From positions 1-6,266 of the forward strand of contig CALEWF010000123.1 in assembly GCA_937925455.1 (NCBI GenBank): 6,266 nt of DNA, given 5' to 3'. The position numbers and the translations under genes are program-made. Positions 1 through 5,255 of the stretch are shown one piece after another. Position 1 is the first letter of the stretch; the number at the start of each line of letters is the position of its first letter. Source of the stretch: an uncultured Flavobacteriales bacterium (lineage in GTDB: Bacteria; Bacteroidota; Bacteroidia; CAIKAF01). A model generated the notes under the pieces. It searched no databases, was not told the DNA's origin, and saw only the letters and a program-made list of their open reading frames with translations.

Positions 1-22
1 GTCTGCTGCGGATGGAAGTGAA

Positions 23-53
23 AAGCCCGCAGGGGCGAAGCCCACAGGGCACG
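23..53. repeat. 15-nt tandem repeat of mini-hairpins
   Basis: Two adjacent copies share the form AAGCCC(G/A)CAGGG, starting at 23 and 38; the first 12 positions differ at one base. Each copy is itself a small hairpin: GCCC 25-28 pairs with GGGC 33-36, and GCCC 40-43 pairs with GGGC 47-50. The repeats sit inside the GC-rich element at the left edge. The function is unknown. Confidence 0.6.
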
Positions 54-92
54 GGGTAGCGGGGCTGAGGGCACGAAGACACCGCTGCCCCG
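52..92. other. 11-bp stem-loop within the GC-rich element
   Basis: CGGGGTAGCGG (52-62) pairs with CCGCTGCCCCG (82-92) over 11 bp, with one G-T (G-U in RNA) wobble at 57/87 and a 19-nt loop. No T-tract follows on either strand, so it is not a standard intrinsic terminator. Part of it could pair differently, because GGGGCT (61-66) also complements AGCCCC (109-114); the element may have two competing folds. Confidence 0.5.
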
Positions 93-132
93 ATGCAATG
101 TGTGGCTGAGCCCCGAGGACTTGTAACGGACA

Positions 133-147
133 GCCGCTTAAAGCAGC
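133..147. other. Short quasi-palindrome at the inner edge of the GC-rich element
   Basis: Read on the minus strand, GCTGCTT and AAGCGGC pair over 7 positions (one G-T wobble) around a single base, in practice about a 5-bp stem with a 5-nt loop. It lies about 36 bp past the yggS stop. A U-tract is lacking on either side, so a terminator role is doubtful. It may mark the boundary of the GC-rich element. Confidence 0.35.
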
Positions 148-182
148 CTAGTAATCTTAATACTATAATTACAATTTTTGTT

Positions 183-845
183 TCATGTGTTTCGCTCGCC
201 AAAAATGCTGCTGCCAATTCTTACCAAATTAGAGCCTTCTTCTATTGCTATGGAAAAATCATTACTCATGCCCATTGATAAAATCTCCATACAATGAGGA
301 TTTATATTCAATGATTTTAGCTGGATAAAAAGTTTTCTTAAACCTGAAAACTCCTTGCGAATCAAATGTTCATCGGATGTGTTGGTAGCCATTCCCATCA
401 AGCCTCGGATTCGTACATACGAATACTTTTCTAATGTTGATGATTGATACAATAATTTTATTTCATCTTCTGAAAATCCGTATTTGGTTTCTTCTTTGGC
501 AATATGTACTTGTAATAAAATGTCAATGGTTCGGTTAATTTTTTGTGCTTGTTTATTGATTTCTGTCAATAACTTTTCACTATCTACCGAGTGAATTAAA
601 TGTATAAACGGTACGATGTATTTTACTTTGTTGGTTTGCAAATGGCCAATGAGATGCCAGCGAATATCGGCTGGTAATACTGCTTGCTTCTCAAGCAATT
701 CTTGTACTTTATTTTCTCCAAAGTCTCGATGGCCTATATCATATAATCGTTGAATTGTAGTTGCCGGATGCGTTTTGCTTACCGCTACCAGTTTTACATG
801 CGAAGGAATTGCTTGTTTTACTTTCTGATAGTTTTCTTCAATCAT
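183..845 (-). CDS. yggS: YggS/PLPBP-family pyridoxal 5'-phosphate homeostasis protein
   Basis: This is a 220-residue cytoplasmic protein of the YggS/PROSC family, single-domain alanine-racemase-like TIM barrels that bind PLP and buffer its supply without known catalysis. The family's usual length is about 220-240 residues, so the gene is complete. The PLP-binding lysine is K24 in the LVAVSKTH motif. FGENKVQE (42-49), WHLIGHLQTNK (63-73), RGLMGMA, SMGMSND (190-196) and the C-terminal EGSNLVRIGSSIFG, whose Ser and Arg help hold the cofactor phosphate in this family, are all present. The ATG overlaps the TGA of the upstream DUF1015 gene in an ATGA arrangement, which suggests translational coupling and settles the start. 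It is the last gene of the serC-serA-DUF1015-yggS cluster. SerC is a PLP enzyme, so co-expression makes functional sense, though yggS neighbours vary widely between bacteria. No clear terminator follows. Confidence 0.95.
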   Translation of the reverse strand: MIEENYQKVKQAIPSHVKLVAVSKTHPATTIQRLYDIGHRDFGENKVQELLEKQAVLPADIRWHLIGHLQTNKVKYIVPFIHLIHSVDSEKLLTEINKQAQKINRTIDILLQVHIAKEETKYGFSEDEIKLLYQSSTLEKYSYVRIRGLMGMATNTSDEHLIRKEFSGLRKLFIQLKSLNINPHCMEILSMGMSNDFSIAIEEGSNLVRIGSSIFGERNT

Positions 846-2086
846 TCTTCTAATGAATAAATGACTAATCCATTTAATAATTTCGGTTCAAAATAGGTGC
901 TTTTGGGTGGCATAAACCAACCGTTGTCTGCAAATCGTTTGAACTGCGGAATGGTAATTTTGTTTACAACAAATGCTGCTTTAAATTCTCCGGAATCTAC
1001 TTTTTGCTCCAATAATTGTGCATTGGTTTTTCCTCCAATAAAGGCAATACGCTTATCTTTTCGTAAATCATGAATTTCTAATATAGGGCTTAGAATATAA
1101 TCCGTAAGCATTTGTGTGGGTAATGCGTCTTTTTCTTCTACCTGCATGTATGTCTCTGGTTTCATCTGCAGCATGTACCAGGTGTGTTCCATGTACAGTG
1201 CAAAGCAGGCAGCGTGTGAGGAAATATCAGGCATTTCAGCATATTTTTCTACAAAAAAATCTTTTTTCAACCGATGTAAAAAATCTGCTGCCGATAATCC
1301 ATTCAAATCATGCACCAAGCGGTTAAATTCTCTTAGTCTGATTTGATGATGCGGAAACAAAATGGCCATGAAATAATTAAATGGCTCGTTGCCGGTATAA
1401 TTCGGATGTTGTTTTCGTTTTTCTTCTCCAAGCAATACGCTCGATGCCGTACGGTGATGCCCATCAGCAATATAAATTTCATTCAACGGTTTAAATGCCT
1501 GACGAATAAATTCCACATCACCGGCATCGTATATTTTCCAAATTTCGTGATGCCCAAAACCTGGAAAATGAAAATCTATATCTGGCGTTTCAATAATTTT
1601 TCGATCTACAAATTCATTTATGCTATGATCAGCCTTATAGGACATAACTACCGGTTCTGCATTGATATCCACTACTTCCAGGTAGTTTTTTAGTCGAACC
1701 TCTTTGTCTTCGATGGTTTGTTCATGCGGCTTTACAATGCCTTCCAAACAATCATCAATACTTATTGCACCAATAATACCAATAAATTGTTCGTGCAAGC
1801 ATGTTTGTCTGTATAAAAAATAGCTGGGATGATTTTCCTGTATATAAACTCCTTCATTGCACAATTTTTTAAACTGTGCTTTGCCTAAAAGTAATCGTTC
1901 ATGATAAGAAATTTCTTTTACCTGATCTGGTAAATAAGGCATGATGACATGCAAAAAACTATGAGGAAACTTTTTTAAAGTTTCTAAAAGCTCTTCTTTT
2001 GAATAGGTATCAAAGGGGCGGGAAACGATATTTTTTGCTTCATCAGCACGGGGCAAAAATCCTCGAAAAGGTCTGAAATCCGCCAT
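842..2086 (-). CDS. DUF1015 family protein, probably linked to serine metabolism
   Basis: This 414-residue protein has the full length of the DUF1015 family (about 400-450 residues). Features I recognise are the N-terminal MADFRPFRGF, the GIVKPHEQT block (116-124), IYIADGHHRTASS (204-216) with the DGHHR core at 208-212, and a C-terminal MPPKSTYFEPKLLNGL block (392-407). No signal peptide or membrane segment is visible, so it should be cytoplasmic. It lies 8 bp after serA and overlaps yggS by 4 bp, so it belongs to the serine operon. From memory, DUF1015 genes repeatedly sit beside serA/serC in Bacteroidota and some anaerobes. The DGHHR motif recalls ParB/Srx-fold free serine kinases such as archaeal SerK. 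I infer a role with serine or O-phosphoserine, possibly the phosphate-transfer step for which no serB is seen here. The exact reaction is unproven. Family assignment is firm; function is not. Confidence 0.9.
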   Translation of the reverse strand: MADFRPFRGFLPRADEAKNIVSRPFDTYSKEELLETLKKFPHSFLHVIMPYLPDQVKEISYHERLLLGKAQFKKLCNEGVYIQENHPSYFLYRQTCLHEQFIGIIGAISIDDCLEGIVKPHEQTIEDKEVRLKNYLEVVDINAEPVVMSYKADHSINEFVDRKIIETPDIDFHFPGFGHHEIWKIYDAGDVEFIRQAFKPLNEIYIADGHHRTASSVLLGEEKRKQHPNYTGNEPFNYFMAILFPHHQIRLREFNRLVHDLNGLSAADFLHRLKKDFFVEKYAEMPDISSHAACFALYMEHTWYMLQMKPETYMQVEEKDALPTQMLTDYILSPILEIHDLRKDKRIAFIGGKTNAQLLEQKVDSGEFKAAFVVNKITIPQFKRFADNGWFMPPKSTYFEPKLLNGLVIYSLEE

Positions 2087-2094
2087 GTTTCAAT

Positions 2095-3057
2095 TTATGA
2101 GTAAAAACTGATAATTTTATCTGCTAGTTCTATGCCAATACGATCTTGTGCTTCAAGCGTTGAACCGCCAATGTGCGGTGAAGCAGAAACCCTCGGATGT
2201 TGAAGTAAATCTTTTCTTGGGGTAGGTTCATTCACAAATACATCCAGTCCTGCAAAAGCTACATGTCCGGCATTCAGCGATTCAATCAACGCATCTTCAT
2301 CTACTATGCCTCCACGGGCTGTATTGATAATAATTACACCCTTTTTCATACGCGCCATTTCTTCTTTTCCAATCACCGGACGCCCATCAGCCGGCATGGG
2401 AACATGCAGGGTGATAAAATCGCTCTTTGACAATACATCATGTAATGGTACCGTATCAAACTGTATGGTAAATGTATCGCCGGTATGGAGGAAATCAATT
2501 TCCAATTCGGTTGATTTTACCACTGGATCATAAGGAAGAACTTTCATTCCTAAGCCCAAGGCAATCTTAGCAGTAGTTTGTCCTATTCTTCCAAAACCTA
2601 AAATCCCCAATGTTTTACCTGCCAATTCAAAACCTTTGGAATATGCTTTTTTTAACTCGTTAAATTGTTCTGCCCCGTTTACCGGCATTTGGCGATTAGC
2701 TTCATGTAGCATACGGGAAAGGGTAAAAAGATGTGCAAATACCAGTTCCGCTACTGACTGTGAAGAAGCCGCCGGGGTGTTGATAACATGTATTCCTTTG
2801 CTTTGAGCATATTCCACATCAATATTGTCCATACCTACCCCACCTCTTCCTATAATCTCTAATCCTGGGCATTGGTCAATCAGCTCTTTGCGAACTTTGG
2901 TAGCACTTCGCACCAGCAATACGGAAATGTTTTCTTGGTTAATGTAGGTTGCTAAGTTTTCCTGAGCTACTTTTTCCGTAATTACTTCAAATCCCTTTGA
3001 TTTTAAAAGGTCAATTCCTGATTTTTCCAACCCGTCGTTGGCCAAAATTTTTTTCAT
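2095..3057 (-). CDS. serA: D-3-phosphoglycerate dehydrogenase, short form without ACT domain
   Basis: This 320-residue NAD-dependent D-2-hydroxyacid dehydrogenase most likely oxidises 3-phosphoglycerate to 3-phosphohydroxypyruvate, the first step of serine synthesis. The substrate-domain motif GRGGVGMDNID is at 70-80. The Rossmann dinucleotide-binding motif GFGRIG is at 154-159, followed by an acidic residue in YDP (D177). The catalytic triad of the family is visible as R248 (NTARGG), E277 (NEP) and H295 (SPHIGG). The protein ends just after the catalytic core, so the C-terminal ACT and intervening domains of the E. coli-type enzyme (about 410 residues) are absent, and serine feedback through an ACT domain is not expected. 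The ATG lies 2 bp after the serC stop. The motifs alone fit other hydroxyacid dehydrogenases, but adjacency to serC makes SerA the best call. Confidence 0.93.
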   Translation of the reverse strand: MKKILANDGLEKSGIDLLKSKGFEVITEKVAQENLATYINQENISVLLVRSATKVRKELIDQCPGLEIIGRGGVGMDNIDVEYAQSKGIHVINTPAASSQSVAELVFAHLFTLSRMLHEANRQMPVNGAEQFNELKKAYSKGFELAGKTLGILGFGRIGQTTAKIALGLGMKVLPYDPVVKSTELEIDFLHTGDTFTIQFDTVPLHDVLSKSDFITLHVPMPADGRPVIGKEEMARMKKGVIIINTARGGIVDEDALIESLNAGHVAFAGLDVFVNEPTPRKDLLQHPRVSASPHIGGSTLEAQDRIGIELADKIISFYS

Positions 3058-3059
3058 GG

Positions 3060-4127
3060 TTATGCAAATTTATTAGCAAATTCTCTCATTACACTGGTGA
3101 GTACTTTTACACTTTCTAATGGAAGTGCATTGTACATGGATGCCCGGTAACCACCTACAGAACGATGTCCTTTAAGACCGCTTATCCCTGCTTCTTTAAG
3201 CATTTTATCAAATTCGCTTTCTAATTCTTGATTTTTAAGCAAAAAAGTAGCATTCATTCTAGAACGAAATGGTTTTTCAACCGTGCCTATAAACATAGGG
3301 TTACTATCTAATTCATCATAGAAAGTTTGAGCCTTGAGATTATTTAATTTTTCTATCCATTCTAATCCTCCGTTATCTTTAATCCACTGTAAGGTAAGCA
3401 TGGATGCGTACACTGCAAATACCGGTGGTGTGTTGAACATGCTGTCTTTTTTATAATGCACTTCATAATCCAGCATTTTGGGTAGGTTTCGGCCGGTTTT
3501 TCCTAAAATGTCTTTACGGAACAATACCATAGTTGTACCTGCTGGACCCATATTTTTTTGAGCTCCGGCATAAATCAAAGAAAATTTCGAAGCATCAAAA
3601 CGGCGGCTGAAAATATCACTACTCATATCACATACCAGCGGAATGTTTGTTTCTGGAAACATCTTCCACTGCGTACCATAAATGGTATTGTTGCTGGTAA
3701 TGTGTAAATAGTCAGCATCAGCCGGAATATCAAATTCAGAAGGGATATAACTGAACTTGCGATCTTCACTGCTGGCAATTACATCTACGGTTCCAACTTT
3801 TTTAGCTTCGGTGATGGCTTCAGATGCCCAGGTGCCGGTATTGATGTAAGCGGCTTTTGTTTTTAATAAATTCAGTGGTACCATATGAAACTGAAGGCTC
3901 GCCCCTCCTTGCAAATAGACCACTTCATAATCGTCATTTAATTGTAGCAATTCTTTTACTAACGAGCGGGCACGGGCCATTACTTCTTCAAAATCTTTGC
4001 TCCGATGGGATATTTCAATCAATGATAATCCCAAATTATTAAAATTCAGAACAGCCTCTGATGCCTTACGTAATACTTCTTCGGGAAGAATACCCGGCCC
4101 GGCACTGAAATTATGTACTTTTTTCAT
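3060..4127 (-). CDS. serC: Phosphoserine aminotransferase
   Basis: This 355-residue class-V fold-type-I PLP enzyme transfers an amino group from glutamate to 3-phosphohydroxypyruvate, giving O-phosphoserine; SerC enzymes of this group can also serve pyridoxine synthesis. The length matches the usual 355-365 residues. The start is fixed by the conserved N-terminal HNFSAGPGILP. Cofactor and substrate motifs are LQGGAS (72-77), SNNTIYGTQW (145-154), CDMSSD with the pyridine-binding aspartate D167, the Schiff-base lysine K191 in YAGAQKN, and HRSVGGYRAS (321-330) near the C terminus. It is the first gene of the serine operon and follows a strong terminator, so transcription probably starts in the preceding gap of about 90 bp. 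Its stop is 2 bp from the serA start. No lesion is seen. Confidence 0.97.
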   Translation of the reverse strand: MKKVHNFSAGPGILPEEVLRKASEAVLNFNNLGLSLIEISHRSKDFEEVMARARSLVKELLQLNDDYEVVYLQGGASLQFHMVPLNLLKTKAAYINTGTWASEAITEAKKVGTVDVIASSEDRKFSYIPSEFDIPADADYLHITSNNTIYGTQWKMFPETNIPLVCDMSSDIFSRRFDASKFSLIYAGAQKNMGPAGTTMVLFRKDILGKTGRNLPKMLDYEVHYKKDSMFNTPPVFAVYASMLTLQWIKDNGGLEWIEKLNNLKAQTFYDELDSNPMFIGTVEKPFRSRMNATFLLKNQELESEFDKMLKEAGISGLKGHRSVGGYRASMYNALPLESVKVLTSVMREFANKFA

Positions 4128-4214
4128 GCAATGAAATATTTGAAATTCAGAACAAAGTAAGCAATAATTGACAGATCGTTTCCTGAAAAAATACAGGTTT
4201 TGCTAACAAATTTC
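4128..4214 (-). promoter_or_regulatory. Probable promoter/leader region of the serC operon
   Basis: This AT-rich gap lies between the terminator of the upstream gene and the serC ATG, so the operon promoter should be here. A TTACTTTG sequence (minus strand, 4160-4153) differs by one base from the Bacteroidota -7 consensus TAnnTTTG and lies about 25 bp before the ATG. I see no convincing TTTG-type -33 box at the usual spacing. A weak inverted repeat, CCTG (4182-4185) and CAGG (4194-4197) around an A/T-only centre, lies further upstream. There is no clear ribosome binding site, as is common in this phylum. The call rests mainly on position. Confidence 0.35.
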
Positions 4215-4246
4215 AAAAAAAAAGCCCCACAAGCAGAGGGGCTTTT
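4215..4246 (-). terminator. Intrinsic terminator after the DUF4476 gene
   Basis: On the minus strand, AAAAGCCCC pairs with GGGGCTTTT over 9 bp around a 9-nt loop (stem arms 4238-4246 and 4220-4228). The second arm runs into nine consecutive T residues (4223-4215). It begins 19 bp after the TAA of the DUF4476 gene. The A-tract on the other side could allow some function on the plus strand, but the uninterrupted T-run points to minus-strand termination. It separates the sppA/DUF4476 block from the serine operon. Confidence 0.9.
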
Positions 4247-4625
4247 CAATAAATTTATTGAATAATTAACGACGGTTGGCATTGATGTAAGCATTCAATT
4301 CATCAATGCTTGATTCAAACGTAAAAGCATCATTTAGCTGAAAATAATTATTCGGATCAGTAGTTTTGTTGTAAGCGTATTTGGCAATGGTTAATTTGTT
4401 TTCTTCAAACGTCATCAATTGCATTATTTCTTTCACTTGACGTGTTGAAAGACAATTGGCATCAATGACCTGCTTAGCCACTGTTACTTTACTATCTTCA
4501 AAACTTTTCGAACTGATAGAAGTCTTGGCGGCATTGAAGTCGGAAGTTCCCATGGGATAAACACAACCCTGTGTTGTAACTACTGTTCCGCCCATATTTC
4601 CAGTCATGTTACCTTCGGTTATAAT

Positions 4626-4667
4626 GGTAGTAGTTGTTGTGGTTTGAGAATAAGTGGTAGTTGTACT
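4626..4667 (-). repeat. Second Thr-rich low-complexity tract in the DUF4476 gene
   Basis: Codons here encode a Ser followed by four Thr, then Tyr-Ser-Gln and six more Thr, mainly from mixed ACT/ACA/ACC triplets. It belongs to the disordered linker between the N-terminal region and the DUF4476 domain. The triplet mixture suggests protein-level selection for Thr rather than a pure DNA microsatellite. Confidence 0.6.
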
Positions 4668-4757
4668 ACCTCCCATCATGTTATCAGTAATGGTAACATT
4701 CACTCCAAGTCCGCCTACATTTATATTAGTACCTACGGTATTCGGAGTTTCTACTAC

Positions 4758-4781
4758 AGTGGTAGTAGTAGTGGTTGTAGT
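4758..4781 (-). repeat. First Thr-rich low-complexity tract (eight consecutive Thr codons)
   Basis: Eight Thr codons in a row (mostly ACT/ACC) follow a Thr-Ser pair in the DUF4476 reading frame; the plus strand shows GTAGTAGTAGTGG-like triplets. Such tracts can slip in replication by whole codons, keeping the frame while changing linker length. Confidence 0.6.
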
Positions 4782-5255
4782 AGAAGTTCCGCCACGGGTT
4801 ACAACCCCATCATTAGGTGGTATCTGGGTGTAAACAATGGTAGTTTGATTGGGTGGAGGTGGTGGAAGCTGAGCCAAAGGTGTTTGAGAAAAATAGGCGA
4901 GGATGTATTCTCCCTTTTTGTTTTTACGAATGTTATAGGTTACCTCTTCGCCCAAAACAATCGCTATATTCTTATCTATATCTGGAATGTTTGGATTGTC
5001 AAAAATAATTTTCACTTTGTAAAACTCTTAACGAAGATCAGAAACCTTAATATGGGTTTCAGGCTTGTCGTTTACTCGAAGCCCATTCATAATTACTGAG
5101 AATTTTTCGCCTTGTTCAGCAAAAAACACTACATTCCCCGACTGCATAAAACCTGCAGTGGTAATGCTGAAGATAAATGTAAAAAGTAGAACAAATGATT
5201 TCATGTGTTAAAATTTGTGAATATAATATACAGTTATTGTGCCAAAAGATTATCG

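Larger units (their letters stand above)
1..147. repeat. GC-rich structured intergenic element, possibly a dispersed repeat (cut by window edge)
   Basis: This stretch is far richer in G and C than anything else in the window: 81 of bases 1-120 by hand count, against AT-rich flanks. Composition drops abruptly near base 148. It holds a 15-nt tandem repeat of small hairpins (23-53), an 11-bp stem-loop (52-62 with 82-92), an imperfect direct repeat (63-80 and 104-120, about 14 of 18 aligned columns identical) and a near-perfect short hairpin at its inner edge (133-147). One plus-strand frame (from base 2) stays open to about 109, but its Arg/Gly/Ala-rich translation resembles no protein I know, so I do not call a gene. 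It lies downstream of yggS. I infer a dispersed intergenic repeat or structured RNA element; its left boundary is outside the window and I cannot check its copy number. Confidence 0.5.
4266..5204 (-). pseudogene. DUF4476 secreted protein gene interrupted by one in-frame TAA stop
   Basis: Read from the ATG at 5204, the frame gives a 58-codon segment with a signal-peptide-like N terminus (MKSFVLLFTFIFSITTAGF), then a TAA at 5030-5028, then continues in the same frame to the TAA at 4266. The whole frame is 312 codons. The part before the stop (GEKFSVIMNGLRVNDKPETH) and the part after it (YKVKIIFDNPNIPDIDK) match consecutive pieces of the usual N-terminal region of Chitinophagaceae DUF4476 proteins, as I remember them. 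After the stop come a Pro-rich stretch, a Thr-rich linker, a Gly/Asn segment and the DUF4476 domain in the last 95 or so residues (GCVYPMGTSDF to the end). A single C-to-T change from CAA (Gln) would explain the stop. A GTG at 5015 could restart translation, giving 249 residues without export signal. True nonsense mutation and sequence error are both possible. It lies 51 bp after sppA; a weak TATATTCA promoter-like sequence precedes it. The family function is unknown. Confidence 0.8.

Noticed and set aside
1..147. A known housekeeping RNA (RNase P RNA, tmRNA, SRP RNA or 6S)
   Set aside because: None of the conserved core sequences I know for these RNAs is present on either strand, although an unknown structured RNA is not excluded.
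133..147. Intrinsic terminator for yggS
   Set aside because: The stem is short and no T-run follows it on the minus strand.
93..278. Plus-strand open frame of 61 codons beginning in the GC-rich element
   Set aside because: It runs into the antisense of the yggS 3' end, with no family resemblance or initiation signal.
1343..1693. Plus-strand open frame of 116 codons
   Set aside because: It lies entirely antisense to the well-supported DUF1015 gene and its translation looks like no known protein.
4266..5015. A complete 249-residue protein starting at GTG 5015
   Set aside because: The same frame continues upstream through one TAA into a signal peptide and conserved N-terminal sequence, so this is the downstream part of a broken gene rather than a natural start.
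5028..5030. TAA read as an amino acid (recoding or alternative code)
   Set aside because: serA, serC, sppA and this gene itself all end at TAA at sensible family lengths, so TAA works as a stop here; no recoding signal was seen.
4644..5099. Plus-strand open frame of 151 codons
   Set aside because: It is antisense to the DUF4476 gene; its Ser/Tyr-rich middle is the reverse complement of the Thr codon tracts.
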